Source: Paraclostridium tenue
Lineage (GTDB): Bacteria > Bacillota > Clostridia > Peptostreptococcales > Peptostreptococcaceae
DNA: 64,000 nucleotides
Reading direction: 5' to 3'
Assembly: GCF_015668515.1 (NCBI RefSeq)
Contig: NZ_JADPFO010000003.1
Location: 1 to 64,000, forward strand
The position numbers and the translations under genes are program-made. Under the pieces are notes generated by a model that had not been told where the DNA came from, did no database searches, and was given only the letters and a program-made list of their open reading frames with translations. This document shows positions 1 to 10,620 of this stretch, in pieces. The first letter of the stretch is position 1, and each line of letters opens with the position of its first letter.

Positions 1-80
1 ATTCCGAACACAGAAGTTAAGCTCTTTAGCGCCGATGGTACTTGGTGGGAAGCTGCCTGGGAGAGTAGGACGTAGCCGCG
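1..80 (+). rRNA. rrf: 5S ribosomal RNA, 3' portion
   Basis: The first bases read CCGAACACAGAAGTTAAGCTC and continue to GGGAGAGTAGGACG, the conserved loop and 3' helix of bacterial 5S rRNA. The 5' part lies outside the window, so a ribosomal RNA operon precedes it. The exact 3' end is estimated. Confidence 0.93.
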
Positions 81-177
81 TAATCTTTTTTATTTAAAAA
101 TTTTTAAGAAAATGTATAAAAAAAAATACTACAGGATATAATATATGTATAAATAAATACTCAATCTCCCCTATTAA

Positions 178-212
178 AAGGTCTCTATCCCCCATAGAGG
201 CCTTATTTTTTT
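178..212 (+). terminator. Rho-independent terminator downstream of the rRNA
   Basis: The arms AAGGTCTCTAT and ATAGAGGCCTT pair around a short C-rich loop and are followed by a run of seven T. It lies about 100 bases after the 5S gene and probably ends the rRNA operon transcript. Confidence 0.8.
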
Positions 213-312
213 ATATTTTAAAAGTATGTTAAATATGTTGTTAATAGAAGTTTTTATGTATAGTATCTAATGTATAAGGATTATTTATATTAATATATTA
301 GGAGGTATTTAA

Positions 313-735
313 ATGAAATACTATGGTACATATAGACTTGTAAAGAACGAGGATTTAAATCATCATGGAACTTTATTTGCAGGGAGAATGTCAGAATGGT
401 TTGTAGAAAGCTGTTTTATAACAGTTGCCAATGAATATAAGCATCCAGAAAATTTGGTATGCTTGAAGATTCATGAAGTTAGTTTTAAAAAACCTATAAG
501 AAAAGGCGAGATTATAAAAGTAGAATCTAAAATAATTTATGCTGGAAAAACAAGTGTAACAGTTTACGGTAGAGTTACCAGAAGTGGTAGTGATGAAGTA
601 ATCGTCGAAGGCTTTTTAACTTTTGTTTGTGTTGATGAAAATGGAGTAAAGATGCCTCATAATTTAACTATAGATAATCCATCAACAAAAGAAGATATTG
701 AACTTTTAAATAAAGTAAAAAATTTTAGAAAATAA
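313..735 (+). CDS. Acyl-CoA thioesterase, hotdog fold
   Basis: The 140-residue product looks like a 4HBT/YciA-type single hotdog-domain thioesterase, which hydrolyses acyl-CoA to acid and CoA in the cytoplasm. The conserved segment DLNHHGTLFAGRMSEWFVE (about residues 14-32) matches the family's active-site helix region. The length is normal for a one-domain enzyme working as an oligomer. GGAGG at 301-305 gives good spacing to the ATG. It stands alone between two terminators. The natural acyl substrate cannot be read from the sequence. Confidence 0.82.
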   Translation: MKYYGTYRLVKNEDLNHHGTLFAGRMSEWFVESCFITVANEYKHPENLVCLKIHEVSFKKPIRKGEIIKVESKIIYAGKTSVTVYGRVTRSGSDEVIVEGFLTFVCVDENGVKMPHNLTIDNPSTKEDIELLNKVKNFRK

Positions 736-746
736 TATAAAAAATT

Positions 747-781
747 AAAAATACCACTGCTTAATGTAGTGGTATTTTTAA
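747..781 (+). terminator. Terminator of the thioesterase gene
   Basis: AATACCACT and AGTGGTATT form a stem with a roughly nine-base loop, followed by a T-rich tract. It begins 12 bases after the stop codon. Confidence 0.82.
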
Positions 782-834
782 TTTAAATAAAAAAATATTT
801 AAAACACTCTAAAAAAGAGAATATTAATATAGAG

Positions 835-863
835 TGATAAAATTGTTAAAGCTATGATATAAT
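835..863 (+). promoter_or_regulatory. Probable uvrB promoter
   Basis: A perfect TATAAT lies at 858-863. Seventeen bases upstream is a weak -35 (TGATAA). The start point would be near 870, just ahead of the LexA box. Confidence 0.5.
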
Positions 864-877
864 TAATATTATATTAT

Positions 878-889
878 GAACTAATGTTC
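878..889 (+). promoter_or_regulatory. LexA (SOS) operator upstream of uvrB
   Basis: GAACTAATGTTC matches the Gram-positive LexA/DinR consensus GAAC-N4-GTTC exactly. It lies 15-26 bases downstream of a TATAAT and 17 bases before the uvrB start, where bound repressor would block transcription. uvrBA is a classic SOS operon in Firmicutes. Confidence 0.82.
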
Positions 890-906
890 GGTTAGGAGAG
901 GATATT

Positions 907-2874
907 GTGGAGTTTAAAATTCAATCGGATTATAAGCCTACGGGTGATCAACCAGAGGCTATAGATAAAATTGTTAAGGCTATAAATAATGATGAAAAGT
1001 TTAATACTTTACTAGGGGTTACAGGTTCTGGAAAAACATTTACAATGGCTAATATTATACAGCAAGTTAAAAAACCTACATTAATAATTGCTCATAATAA
1101 AACTTTAGCAGCTCAACTTTACAGTGAGTTCAAAGAATTCTTTCCAGAAAATGCAGTAGAGTATTTTGTAAGTTATTATGATTATTACCAGCCAGAAGCT
1201 TATGTTGCACACAGTGATACATATATAGAAAAGGATGCTAGTATAAATGATGAAATAGATAAATTAAGACACTCTGCTACTGCCGCTATATTAGAAAGAA
1301 GAGATTGTATTATTATATCTTCTGTGTCATGTATATATGGTTTAGGGGATCCACAAGATTATAAGGAGCTTATGGTTTCTTTAAGACCAGGTATGGAAAA
1401 AGATAGGGACGATATTATAAAACGATTAATAGAGATACAATATGAAAGAAATGATGTTAACTTTACTCGTGGAACCTTTAGAGTTAGAGGAGATATTTTA
1501 GAAATATTTCCAGCAAATACTGATGAAAGGGCTATTAGAATAGAATTTTTCGGTGATGAAATAGACAGAATAACAGAAATAGATTATCTAACAGGCAAGA
1601 TAGTTGGGCTTAGAAATCATGTAGTGATATTCCCTGCATCCCACTATGTTACAACTCAAGAAAGAATAGATAAAGCTATTATAGATATACAAGAAGAGTT
1701 AAAAGAAAGAATAGATTATTTTAAAGATAATGATAAATTAATAGAAGCACAAAGAATAGATCAAAGAACTAGATATGATATAGAAATGTTAAAAGAGATA
1801 GGTTTTTGCCAAGGAATAGAAAACTACTCTAGACATATAACAGGAAGAAAAGCTGGAGATAAGCCATATACACTAATGGATTTCTTTCCAGATGATTATT
1901 TAATCATAATAGATGAATCTCATGTAACTGTTCCTCAAATCAGAGGAATGTACGCTGGAGATAGATCAAGAAAAACATCTCTTATTGATAATGGATTTAG
2001 ATTACCATCAGCTTATGATAATAGACCTTTAAACTTTAGTGAATTTGAAGAAAATATAAATCAGATATTATTTGTAACAGCAACTCCAGGTCCTTATGAA
2101 ATAGAACATTCAACTACTATAGCTGAGCAAATTATAAGACCTACTGGATTGCTAGACCCAATTATTGAAGTCAGACCAATAAATAATCAAATAGATGACT
2201 TGGTAGGAGAAATAAATAATGTTATTGAAAAAGGTGAAAGAGTTCTTATAACCACTTTAACTAAGAAAATGAGTGAAGATTTAAGTGATTACCTTAAAGA
2301 GATAGGTATTAAAGTCAAATATCTGCACTCTGATATTGATACTCTAGAAAGAGTAGAGATAATAAGGGATTTAAGATTAGGTAAATTTGATGTTTTAGTG
2401 GGTATAAACTTACTAAGGGAAGGGTTAGATATTCCTGAAGTTTCATTAGTTGCTATATTAGATGCAGATAAAGAAGGATTCTTAAGATCAGAAACATCAC
2501 TTATACAAACTATAGGTAGAGCAGCAAGAAATGCAAATGGAAAAGTTATAATGTATGCAGATAAAATAACTAGATCTATGAAAAGTGCTATAGATGAAAC
2601 AAAGAGAAGAAGAGAAATACAAATGCATTATAATGAAGAGCATGGTATAGTTCCAAAGACTATCAAAAAAGGAATAAGAAATGCAATAGAAGCTACGATA
2701 GTTGCTGATGAAGAAGCTATATATGGAGATATAAATGAAAATGATGAAAGTAGCATAAAAGAATCTATAGAAAATCTTCAAGCTGAGATGATGGAAGCTG
2801 CTCAAAATCTTCAATTTGAAAGAGCAGCACAGTTAAGAGATAAGATAAAAGAATTAGAAGAAAAATTAAAATAA
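907..2874 (+). CDS. uvrB: Excinuclease ABC subunit B
   Basis: UvrB is the damage-verifying helicase-like subunit of nucleotide excision repair; it is loaded by UvrA2 and recruits UvrC. Visible are Walker A GVTGSGKT (residues 37-44), the beta-hairpin segment [11 protein letters not shown], the helicase box IIDESH, the motif QTIGRAARN and a C-terminal UVR coiled-coil domain that contacts UvrC. The 655-residue length is typical. Translation starts at GTG 907, with AGGAGAGG just upstream. A LexA box precedes it and uvrA follows after 48 bases, so the two are probably co-transcribed and SOS-induced. Confidence 0.97.
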   Translation: MEFKIQSDYKPTGDQPEAIDKIVKAINNDEKFNTLLGVTGSGKTFTMANIIQQVKKPTLIIAHNKTLAAQLYSEFKEFFPENAVEYFVSYYDYYQPEAYVAHSDTYIEKDASINDEIDKLRHSATAAILERRDCIIISSVSCIYGLGDPQDYKELMVSLRPGMEKDRDDIIKRLIEIQYERNDVNFTRGTFRVRGDILEIFPANTDERAIRIEFFGDEIDRITEIDYLTGKIVGLRNHVVIFPASHYVTTQERIDKAIIDIQEELKERIDYFKDNDKLIEAQRIDQRTRYDIEMLKEIGFCQGIENYSRHITGRKAGDKPYTLMDFFPDDYLIIIDESHVTVPQIRGMYAGDRSRKTSLIDNGFRLPSAYDNRPLNFSEFEENINQILFVTATPGPYEIEHSTTIAEQIIRPTGLLDPIIEVRPINNQIDDLVGEINNVIEKGERVLITTLTKKMSEDLSDYLKEIGIKVKYLHSDIDTLERVEIIRDLRLGKFDVLVGINLLREGLDIPEVSLVAILDADKEGFLRSETSLIQTIGRAARNANGKVIMYADKITRSMKSAIDETKRRREIQMHYNEEHGIVPKTIKKGIRNAIEATIVADEEAIYGDINENDESSIKESIENLQAEMMEAAQNLQFERAAQLRDKIKELEEKLK

Positions 2875-2922
2875 ATTAAAAGACTTAATTGATATAATTT
2901 TCATTATGAAAGGAACATAGCT

Positions 2923-5748
2923 ATGAATGATAAAATTATAATAAAAGGAGCTAAAGAACATAACTTAAAAAATGTAGATTTAACTCTGCCAAGAGATAAA
3001 TTTATAGTTTTTACTGGACTTTCAGGATCTGGAAAGTCATCTTTAGCTTTTGATACTATATATGCAGAAGGTCAAAGAAGATATGTTGAAAGTTTATCTG
3101 CATATGCAAGACAATTCTTAGGACAAATGGAAAAACCTAATGTAGAGTATATAGAAGGTTTATCACCAGCTATATCAATAGATCAAAAAACAACATCAAA
3201 AAATCCACGTTCTACAGTAGGTACAGTAACTGAAATATATGATTATTTAAGATTATTATTTGCAAGAGTAGGAGAAGTACATTGTCCTACATGTGGTAAA
3301 AAGATAAGTCAAATGACTATACAAGAAATAGTAGATAAAATGATGGAGTTTCCTGAAAGAACTAAGTTACAAATACTATCTCCTGTAGTAAGAGGTCAAA
3401 AGGGGACTCATAAAAAAGTTATAGAGAATATTAAAAAAGAAGGTTTTGTAAGAGTTAGAGTAGATGGAGAAAATTACGAAGTAACAGATGAAATAGATTT
3501 AAATAAAAATCAAAAACATAATATAGAGGTCGTAGTAGATAGAATAGTAATAAAAGATGGTATAGAAAACAGATTAGCAGATTCTATTGAAACTGCAGTT
3601 AAGTTGTCTGATGGATTAGTTATAGCTCAAATTATAGACGGAGAAGAAATTATGTATTCAACTAAATTTGCTTGTCCAGAACACGGTATAGGTATAGAAG
3701 AATTATCACCTAGAATGTTCTCATTTAACAGTCCATTTGGAGCTTGTGAAACATGTAATGGATTAGGAGAAAGTAAGGAAGTAGATCCAGATCTTGTAAT
3801 TCCAAATAAAGAGCTATCTATAAAGCAAGGAGCTATTGCAGCTTGGGGATCAGTAGGTACAAATGATGATACTTATTATAGTAAAATGGTAAAAAGTTTA
3901 GCAGAAAAATTTAAAGTAGATTTATCTACTCCATTTAAAGATTTACCGGAAGATTTTGTACAAGAATTACTTTATGGACATGATAATGTAATGGTTGAAT
4001 TTGTATATGAATCCAAGTACGGTGGAACTCGATTATACAAGGCACCATTTGAAGGAGTAATAGTAAATTTAGAAAGAAGATATAGAGAAACAAATTCAGA
4101 ATACTCAAGAGAAAAGATAGAAGACTTTATGGCAGAAAGACCTTGTCCTAAATGTAGGGGTAATAGATTAAGAAAAGAAGTTCTTTCTGTATTAGTAGAT
4201 AATAAAAATATAATGGAGGTAACAGATTACTCTGTTAATGAACTTATAGATTATATTGAAAATATAAACTTAACAGATAAGCAAAAGTTTATAGCCCATG
4301 AAATACTAAAAGAGATAAAAGGTAGAGCATCATTCTTAAGAGATGTTGGACTAGATTATTTAAACTTGTCTAGAAAAGCAGGAACTTTATCAGGAGGAGA
4401 AGCTCAACGTATCAGGTTAGCTACTCAAATAGGTTCTGCACTTGTAGGAGTTTTATATGTATTAGATGAGCCAAGTATAGGACTTCACCAAAGAGACAAT
4501 GATAGATTAATTAAAACGTTAAGACATTTAACTGATATAGGAAATACTCTTATAGTTGTTGAACATGATGAGGATACTATGAGAGAAGCTGATTATATTG
4601 TAGATATAGGGCCAGGAGCTGGAGTTCATGGTGGAGAAATAGTTGCAGAAGGAATTTTAGACGAAATACTTAGAAATCCTAATTCATTAACAGGTCAGTA
4701 TTTAAGTGGAAAAAAAGTTATACAAATTCCAGAGACTACAAGAGAAGGTAATGGTAATTTTATAGAAATAGTAAAGGCTACAGAGAACAATTTAAAAAAT
4801 ATAAATGTTAAATTCCCATTAGGAAAATTTACTTGTATAACTGGGGTATCTGGATCAGGAAAGAGTACTTTAATAAATGACATTTTATATAAAGGGATAG
4901 CAACTAAAATAAATAAGTTAAGAGATAGACCAGGTAAACATAAAGAAATTAAAGGTATAGAGAATATAGATAAAATAATAAACATAGATCAAAGTCCAAT
5001 AGGAAGAACACCACGTTCAAATCCTGCAACATATACTGGAGTATTTGATTTAATAAGAGATTTATTTGCATCTACAAATGAAGCTAAAGCTAGAGGATAT
5101 CAAAAAGGAAGATTTAGCTTTAATGTTAAAGGAGGTAGATGTGAAGCTTGTAAAGGTGATGGAATAATAAAAATAGAGATGCATTTTCTTCCAGATGTTT
5201 ATGTACCTTGTGAAGTATGTAAAGGAGAAAGATACAATAGAGAGACTTTACAAGTTAAGTACAAGGACAAGACGATATCAGACGTATTAGATATGAATGT
5301 TGAAGAAGCTCTTACATTCTTTGAAAATATACCAGCAATAAAAAGAAAATTAGAAACTCTTATGGATGTTGGACTTTCTTATATTAAATTAGGACAACCT
5401 TCAACTCAATTATCAGGAGGAGAAGCTCAAAGAATAAAACTTGCATCAGAACTAAGTAAAAGACCTACAGGTAAAACTTTATATATACTAGATGAACCTA
5501 CTACAGGACTTCATATGGCTGATGTAGATAAATTAATAAATGTTTTACAAAGATTAGCAGATACTGGCAACACTATAGTTGTAATAGAACATAATTTAGA
5601 TGTAATAAAAACTTGTGACTATATAATAGACCTTGGACCAGAAGGTGGAGATAAGGGCGGAAAGATAGTAGCAACTGGAACACCTAAAGAAGTATCTAAG
5701 GTGGATGGGTCATATACAGGATTATTCCTAAAGAAATATTTTGAATAG
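2923..5748 (+). CDS. uvrA: Excinuclease ABC subunit A
   Basis: UvrA is the ABC-type ATPase that finds bulky DNA lesions and hands them to UvrB. The 941-residue protein has two nucleotide-binding domains: Walker [10 protein letters not shown] near the N-terminus and GVSGSGKST in the second half, with signature motifs [12 protein letters not shown] and [12 protein letters not shown]. Cysteine pairs of the zinc modules are present (CPTCGKK, CETCNG, CPKCRG, CEACKG, CEVCKG). AAAGGA precedes the ATG. It follows uvrB closely and is ended by a hairpin shared with the convergent opp operon. Confidence 0.97.
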   Translation: MNDKIIIKGAKEHNLKNVDLTLPRDKFIVFTGLSGSGKSSLAFDTIYAEGQRRYVESLSAYARQFLGQMEKPNVEYIEGLSPAISIDQKTTSKNPRSTVGTVTEIYDYLRLLFARVGEVHCPTCGKKISQMTIQEIVDKMMEFPERTKLQILSPVVRGQKGTHKKVIENIKKEGFVRVRVDGENYEVTDEIDLNKNQKHNIEVVVDRIVIKDGIENRLADSIETAVKLSDGLVIAQIIDGEEIMYSTKFACPEHGIGIEELSPRMFSFNSPFGACETCNGLGESKEVDPDLVIPNKELSIKQGAIAAWGSVGTNDDTYYSKMVKSLAEKFKVDLSTPFKDLPEDFVQELLYGHDNVMVEFVYESKYGGTRLYKAPFEGVIVNLERRYRETNSEYSREKIEDFMAERPCPKCRGNRLRKEVLSVLVDNKNIMEVTDYSVNELIDYIENINLTDKQKFIAHEILKEIKGRASFLRDVGLDYLNLSRKAGTLSGGEAQRIRLATQIGSALVGVLYVLDEPSIGLHQRDNDRLIKTLRHLTDIGNTLIVVEHDEDTMREADYIVDIGPGAGVHGGEIVAEGILDEILRNPNSLTGQYLSGKKVIQIPETTREGNGNFIEIVKATENNLKNINVKFPLGKFTCITGVSGSGKSTLINDILYKGIATKINKLRDRPGKHKEIKGIENIDKIINIDQSPIGRTPRSNPATYTGVFDLIRDLFASTNEAKARGYQKGRFSFNVKGGRCEACKGDGIIKIEMHFLPDVYVPCEVCKGERYNRETLQVKYKDKTISDVLDMNVEEALTFFENIPAIKRKLETLMDVGLSYIKLGQPSTQLSGGEAQRIKLASELSKRPTGKTLYILDEPTTGLHMADVDKLINVLQRLADTGNTIVVIEHNLDVIKTCDYIIDLGPEGGDKGGKIVATGTPKEVSKVDGSYTGLFLKKYFE

Positions 5749-5762
5749 AAAGTATTACACAA

Positions 5763-5800
5763 GAAAAATGAGGTTGACGTAGGACAGCCTCATTTTTTAT
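5763..5800. terminator. Bidirectional terminator between uvrA and oppF
   Basis: AATGAGGTTG pairs with CAGCCTCATT. A T run follows on the plus strand, and an A-rich run on the other side gives T-richness on the minus strand. It sits between convergent genes. Confidence 0.82.
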
Positions 5801-5805
5801 TTAAT

Positions 5806-6762
5806 TTATTTACTTGTAGCTTCTTTTTGAGATAATTCTTTTTCATATTGAGCAAATTCTGGTTCAGAACCGAATATAAAATGACCAGATCTTATTTCTA
5901 ACCACTTAGGTTGATGCTCAGAATAATCATGTATGCTAGGGTCGTATTTTATACGAACTCTATGTCTTTCATGTTCTGGGTCAGGAAGTGGTATAGCTGA
6001 TAATAATGATTTTGTGTATGGATGAAGAGGGTTAGCATATAACTCCTCAGAAGTAGTTAATTCAACTAATTTACCACGATGCATAACTCCTATACGATCA
6101 CTTATATATTTAACCATTGAAAGGTCATGAGCTATAAATAAGTATGTTAATCCTTTTTCTTTTTGTAATTTTCTAAGTAAATTTACAACCTGTGCTTGTA
6201 TAGAAACATCAAGTGCAGATATAGGTTCATCTGCGATTATAAATTTAGGTTGTATAGCTAATGAACGAGCTATACCAATACGTTGTCTTTGACCTCCAGA
6301 GAATTCATGAGGATATCTTCCTGCATGTTGTTCATCAAGTCCAACAGTTCTTAAAAGTTTATATACAGTTTGTGTTCTTTCTTCTTTATTTTTACAAAGA
6401 CCATGTATATCAAGACCTTCAGCTATTATATCCATTACAGTCATACGTGGATTAAGACAAGCCATAGGATCTTGGAATATCATTTGCATATTTTTATTTA
6501 CAAATGCTTTAGTATCTTTATCTAATTTCTTAGCTGAAATATTTTTACCATCAAACACTATTTCACCTGCTGTTGGGTCATATAATCTAATTATTGCTCT
6601 ACCAGTAGTAGATTTACCAGATCCAGATTCACCAACAAGACCAAAAGTTTCACCTTCATAAATATGGAAACTTATATCATCAACGGCTTTAACAACATTT
6701 TTTTTATCGATAGGGAAGTATTGTTTAAGATTTTTAACTTCCAATATTTTTTTCTTAGTCAT
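5806..6762 (-). CDS. oppF: Oligopeptide ABC transporter, ATP-binding protein OppF
   Basis: This is the second ATPase of a peptide importer, powering uptake from the cytoplasmic face. Walker [11 protein letters not shown], signature [15 protein letters not shown] and Walker [13 protein letters not shown] are visible in 318 residues. The C-terminal tail ([14 protein letters not shown] and after) is of the AmiF/OppF type. It overlaps the end of oppD by eight bases. A GAAGGTGT ribosome binding site precedes the ATG. It is the last gene of a minus-strand operon. Confidence 0.93.
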   Translation of the reverse strand: MTKKKILEVKNLKQYFPIDKKNVVKAVDDISFHIYEGETFGLVGESGSGKSTTGRAIIRLYDPTAGEIVFDGKNISAKKLDKDTKAFVNKNMQMIFQDPMACLNPRMTVMDIIAEGLDIHGLCKNKEERTQTVYKLLRTVGLDEQHAGRYPHEFSGGQRQRIGIARSLAIQPKFIIADEPISALDVSIQAQVVNLLRKLQKEKGLTYLFIAHDLSMVKYISDRIGVMHRGKLVELTTSEELYANPLHPYTKSLLSAIPLPDPEHERHRVRIKYDPSIHDYSEHQPKWLEIRSGHFIFGSEPEFAQYEKELSQKEATSK

Positions 6763-7786
6763 TTGAAGACACCTTCTTTCTTCCTATGTTTGCAGGTCTT
6801 TCTAATTTAGGAGCTAATGGATGTAATAACCATGTAGCAGCAGAGTGAGTATCACTGACTTTAAACATAGGAGGCTCTGCAATAAAATCTATTTTAAGTG
6901 CATTAACGTTACGTAGTGCGAATGCATCTCCAGCAGGAGGATTCATTAAATCTGGAGGCGTACCAGGTATATTATACAATTCATTTTCACCTATATCTAA
7001 ACTAGGCATAGAAGCTAGAAGTCCCCAAGTATATGGGTGTTGTGGGTTGTAAAAAACATCGTCAGATGTACCAACCTCTATTATTTTACCCGCATACATA
7101 ACAGCAACTCTATCTGCCATATTAGCAACAACACCAAGGTCATGAGTTATAAATATAACAGCAACTCCAGTTTTCTTTTGAATATCCTTTATTAACTCTA
7201 ATATTTGCGCTTGTATAGTAACATCAAGTGCAGTAGTTGGCTCATCTGCTATAAGCACTTTAGGATTACAAGCTAGTGCTATAGCGATAACTATACGTTG
7301 TCTCATACCTCCTGAGAATTGATGAGGATATTGTTTTGCTCTTTTATCTGGGAAAGGTATACCAACAAGGTCTATAAGTTCTATAGCTTTTTTCATGGCT
7401 TCATCTTTAGATAATCCTTGGTGTTTTATTATTCCTTCTGCAATTTGTTTACCAATTGTAGTAGTAGGGTTAAGTGAAGTCATAGGATCTTGGAATATCA
7501 TAGCGATATCTTTGCCTCTTATAGATTCCATTTCCTTTTCTGGTAATTTAGTTAAATCTTTTCCGTTAAATAATATTTCACCATCTTTTATAATAGCATT
7601 TGAAGACATTATTCTCATAATAGTTTTACAAGCAACTGATTTACCAGATCCAGATTCACCAACTATAGCAAGAGTTTCACCTTTATGCAAATCAAATGTA
7701 ACATTTCTTACAGCTTGAACTTCACCCCCGAAAGTTTTGAAGTGAACTTTCAAATTCTTAACTTCTAATAATTTCTCTTTTTCCAT
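6755..7786 (-). CDS. oppD: Oligopeptide ABC transporter, ATP-binding protein OppD
   Basis: This is the partner ATPase of OppF. Walker [11 protein letters not shown], signature FSGGMRQRIVIAIALA and Walker B VLIADEPTTALDVT are present in 343 residues. The C-terminal oligopeptide-transporter tail begins IPGTPPDLMNPPAGDAFALR. It lacks the cysteine cluster seen in the Dpp/Opp ATPases that carry an iron-sulfur site, as in the lactococcal and streptococcal OppD/AmiE type. Spacing and orientation indicate one operon with oppB, oppC and oppF. Confidence 0.93.
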   Translation of the reverse strand: MEKEKLLEVKNLKVHFKTFGGEVQAVRNVTFDLHKGETLAIVGESGSGKSVACKTIMRIMSSNAIIKDGEILFNGKDLTKLPEKEMESIRGKDIAMIFQDPMTSLNPTTTIGKQIAEGIIKHQGLSKDEAMKKAIELIDLVGIPFPDKRAKQYPHQFSGGMRQRIVIAIALACNPKVLIADEPTTALDVTIQAQILELIKDIQKKTGVAVIFITHDLGVVANMADRVAVMYAGKIIEVGTSDDVFYNPQHPYTWGLLASMPSLDIGENELYNIPGTPPDLMNPPAGDAFALRNVNALKIDFIAEPPMFKVSDTHSAATWLLHPLAPKLERPANIGRKKVSSND

Positions 7787-7806
7787 AAAATTTATCCCCT
7801 TTCTAA

Positions 7807-8868
7807 CTATTGATTACGCATTTTAGGGTCAACTGCATCCCTTAATCCATCTGCAAGTAAGTTTAAGCTAAATATTAATAAACAAATTACGATTGATGGA
7901 ATAACCATCATATAAGGATTTGTTAGTAATTGCTTAAATCCATCATTTATTAATACACCTAATGATGCATATGGAGGTTGTAGACCTAATCCTATAAAAC
8001 TAAGGAATGCTTCATAGAATATAGCAGATGGTAATGAGAACATCATCATAACAACTACAGGACCTATTATATTAGGGAATAAATGTTTAATTATTATTTT
8101 TTTATCAGGAGCTCCTAATGTTCTAGAAGCTAAAACGAATTCTTGATTTTTAAGTCTAAGTACGTGAGAACGTACTATTCTAGACATTCCAGTCCATCCA
8201 GATATAGCCATAGCAAGAGACATAGATAATACTCCTGGTTCGAATACTAATATAAATAGTGTTAAAGTAACAAGACTTGGAATACCTGTTAGTATTTCTA
8301 TAAAACGTTGCATATACATATCTACTTTACCACCATAATAAGCAGAAACACCACCGTAAGTAACACCTATCAAAAGGTCATATAAAGCAGCAAGTACAGC
8401 TATAAATAAAGAAACTCTAGCTCCACTCCAAGTACGAGTCCATAAGTCACGACCTAAATCATCTGTACCAAACCAATAGTTGACATCATCTGCAACACCT
8501 TTTTTCTCATATGGATTTACTTTTGTAACTTTACCATCATAACTAGTTTCATTTTTAGTTCCATCTAATATTCCTATAGAAGACAAAACTGGGACTCTAG
8601 GAGGAAGTTTAGCATGACTTAAATTTTGCTGGTCATAAGTATATTTATTAAACATAGGACCAAATGCTGTAAGAAAACATATTACTAAAAGGATAAATAA
8701 TCCCGTAATAGCACCTTTATTTCTAAATAATCTTTTTCTAGCATCCTGCCAAAATGTTAAACTAGGTCTAGTTATTGCTTCATGTTGAGTCATATCAGCT
8801 GGACTAATTTCGAATAAATCGGCAGTAAGTTGAACTTCTTTGTCGTCGATTATAACTTTATCCATCAT
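7807..8868 (-). CDS. oppC: Oligopeptide ABC transporter permease OppC
   Basis: Membrane permease of the importer, 353 residues. A hydrophilic N-terminal region of about 50 residues precedes the first membrane helix. A large extracytoplasmic segment (about residues 70-130) leads to the conserved WFGTDDLGRDLWTRTWSGAR. The BPD permease EAA-type loop (EFVLASRTLGAPDKKIIIKH) contacts the ATPases. The start overlaps the oppB stop (TAATG); a second ATG directly follows, so the first Met is uncertain by one codon. The large external loop is a general feature of AmiD/OppC-type permeases. Confidence 0.92.
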   Translation of the reverse strand: MMDKVIIDDKEVQLTADLFEISPADMTQHEAITRPSLTFWQDARKRLFRNKGAITGLFILLVICFLTAFGPMFNKYTYDQQNLSHAKLPPRVPVLSSIGILDGTKNETSYDGKVTKVNPYEKKGVADDVNYWFGTDDLGRDLWTRTWSGARVSLFIAVLAALYDLLIGVTYGGVSAYYGGKVDMYMQRFIEILTGIPSLVTLTLFILVFEPGVLSMSLAMAISGWTGMSRIVRSHVLRLKNQEFVLASRTLGAPDKKIIIKHLFPNIIGPVVVMMMFSLPSAIFYEAFLSFIGLGLQPPYASLGVLINDGFKQLLTNPYMMVIPSIVICLLIFSLNLLADGLRDAVDPKMRNQ

Positions 8869-9812
8869 TAAGCTTTCCCCCCCGCAACACGAATTCTAGG
8901 ATCTATAATTCCATAAAGTATATCAACTAGTAAAATTACAGCTATATAACAAGCGCTATAGAATATAGAAACTCCTGATATACAGAATAAGTCATTAGTT
9001 GTTATAGATGACACTAACAAATCTCCAAGACCTGGAACTGCAAATACTTTTTCAACAACTAAAGATCCAGTAAGTAATCCAACTGTCAAAGGTCCAAGCA
9101 TAGTTATAACAGGTATTAAAGCATTTCTTAAAGCATGTTTTACTATTACAGCTGCTTTAGTCAATCCCTTAGATTTTGCAGTAACTATATAATCGGCATT
9201 TAGAACTTCAACAAGTTCAGTTCTAGTAAAACGAGCTATATTTGCTATAGAGAAAAATGCTAATGCTATAGATGGTAATACTGTCCAAGAATATCTAAAA
9301 TCTGAGCCTATAGGCATACCCCATGTAACTGGGAAAATTTGAAACTTTCGTGTTAAATACAATTGAAGAAGTGCGGCTAAAACAAATGATGGAACTGAAA
9401 CTCCTAAAACAGATATTACCGTAGCTAAGTAATCCCAGAAAGTATTTTTCTTAAGTGCTGCTATTATTCCAAGTATTAATCCAACAGTGCTTCCAAAAAT
9501 TAGAGCTTGAGCACCTAACATAGCTGAAGGTTTTAAACGAGTACTTATTAAATCTTCAACTTTTTTGTTATCATACTTAAAAGATCTTCCTAAATCTCCT
9601 GTAAATACACCTTTCATATATCTTACATATTGAACTGGAACTGGTGCATCAAGACCATATTGCTTGTTAATCATTTCAATTTGTTGCTCATTTAATTTTT
9701 CGTCATTAAATGGACTTCCAGGTAATAACCTTACCAAGAAAAATGTAACTGAAACAACGATTAGTAGAGTCATAAACATAAGAGCAAGACGTTTTAATAT
9801 ATAGCGACCCAT
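8868..9812 (-). CDS. oppB: Oligopeptide ABC transporter permease OppB
   Basis: First permease of the importer, 314 residues. It has the typical N-terminus (RYILKRLALMFMTLLIVVS) with a membrane helix, five further hydrophobic segments and the cytoplasmic coupling loop DYIVTAKSKGLTKAAVIVKH. AGGGGGTG lies at good spacing before the ATG. It is the first gene of the transporter operon. The binding proteins that would deliver substrate are encoded on the opposite strand, upstream. Confidence 0.92.
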   Translation of the reverse strand: MGRYILKRLALMFMTLLIVVSVTFFLVRLLPGSPFNDEKLNEQQIEMINKQYGLDAPVPVQYVRYMKGVFTGDLGRSFKYDNKKVEDLISTRLKPSAMLGAQALIFGSTVGLILGIIAALKKNTFWDYLATVISVLGVSVPSFVLAALLQLYLTRKFQIFPVTWGMPIGSDFRYSWTVLPSIALAFFSIANIARFTRTELVEVLNADYIVTAKSKGLTKAAVIVKHALRNALIPVITMLGPLTVGLLTGSLVVEKVFAVPGLGDLLVSSITTNDLFCISGVSIFYSACYIAVILLVDILYGIIDPRIRVAGGKA

Positions 9813-9948
9813 CGCTACACCCCCTTGAATAAAATAGTATTATTTAAAAATAAATTCTGATAAATATAAAAATATACCAGAATTTTGAAAACAAAATTAA
9901 AAAAATATATATACAAATATTTATATATATTTTTTATTTAAAATATTA

Positions 9949-10305
9949 TTAATAAATTAAAAAACTTATGAATAAAGTGCTGGTAGATATGATTAAACCA
10001 GATGATAAAAGTGAATTAGTATTAGAAAATTGATAACGCTTGCAAATATATTCATCTATAGAGATATTACTTTCAGATAAAATACCTCTGCTTCTTCGGA
10101 GTTGATTAGAAATTTTATTATATGCATAGATTGTTAAATTAAAAAAACCTTGTTCGGTTACATAAAAGAATACACCAAACGTTAAATAAATCATTCCTAT
10201 TATGAAAGATGCATTTATAAAAGAAAATCTTTCGAAACTATTGATAGCATAGTATAAAAAACTAAGTATTAAATTTATGAAAATCAACTTTTGGAATTTT
10301 TTCAA
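9949..10305 (-). CDS. Small membrane protein, DUF3899-like
   Basis: The 118-residue product has two hydrophobic segments near the N-terminus (about residues 8-25 and 32-50), a polar middle with an RRSRG stretch and a C-terminal hydrophobic segment. This arrangement resembles the DUF3899 family of small Firmicutes membrane proteins, whose function is unknown. The start is TTG, with an excellent GGAGGG nine bases upstream; no better ATG exists. It lies upstream of oppB on the same strand with about 135 bases between, so co-transcription is possible. Family assignment is tentative. Confidence 0.6.
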   Translation of the reverse strand: MKKFQKLIFINLILSFLYYAINSFERFSFINASFIIGMIYLTFGVFFYVTEQGFFNLTIYAYNKISNQLRRSRGILSESNISIDEYICKRYQFSNTNSLLSSGLIISTSTLFISFLIY

Positions 10306-10620
10306 ATTAAGAATCCCTCCTATCCTAAATACAATTTACTAGATTATACAAGTTAGGTTTAATATAATACTAATACGGTTTTTGCAAAAAAACAATCATT
10401 TATATAAAAAATTTATAATATTTAAAAAATTTAAATGGAGGAATCTTAACGGAAAGGTTTAAATATAATTATTATATATATCAAAAATATGAAATTTAAA
10501 TTTAAATTTAAATCAAAAGAATAAATATTCTAAAAATAATAACTTTTACCAAAACCTAGCTTATAATCTAAATTAACACAATTAAATGCTAAAAATTAAA
10601 CAAATTAAGGGGGAAATGTT
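10306..10620. other. AT-rich divergent intergenic region
   Basis: This is about 315 bases between the minus-strand DUF3899-like gene and the first binding-protein gene. It holds a repeated ATTTAA block around 10492-10513 that is self-complementary, a small palindrome AGAATAAATATTCT at about 10519, and a TATAAT at 10562-10567 that could be the -10 of the binding-protein gene. No clear -35, riboswitch or gene was found. Confidence 0.4.

Noticed and set aside
2497-2814. Minus-strand open frame within uvrB
   Set aside because: It lies fully inside uvrB, has low-complexity Ser/Ile/Tyr-rich content and no ribosome site; it is a shadow of the coding frame.
5763-5800. Hairpin after uvrA as a regulatory RNA
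   Set aside because: It is simply a stem with flanking A and T runs between convergent genes, best explained as a shared terminator.
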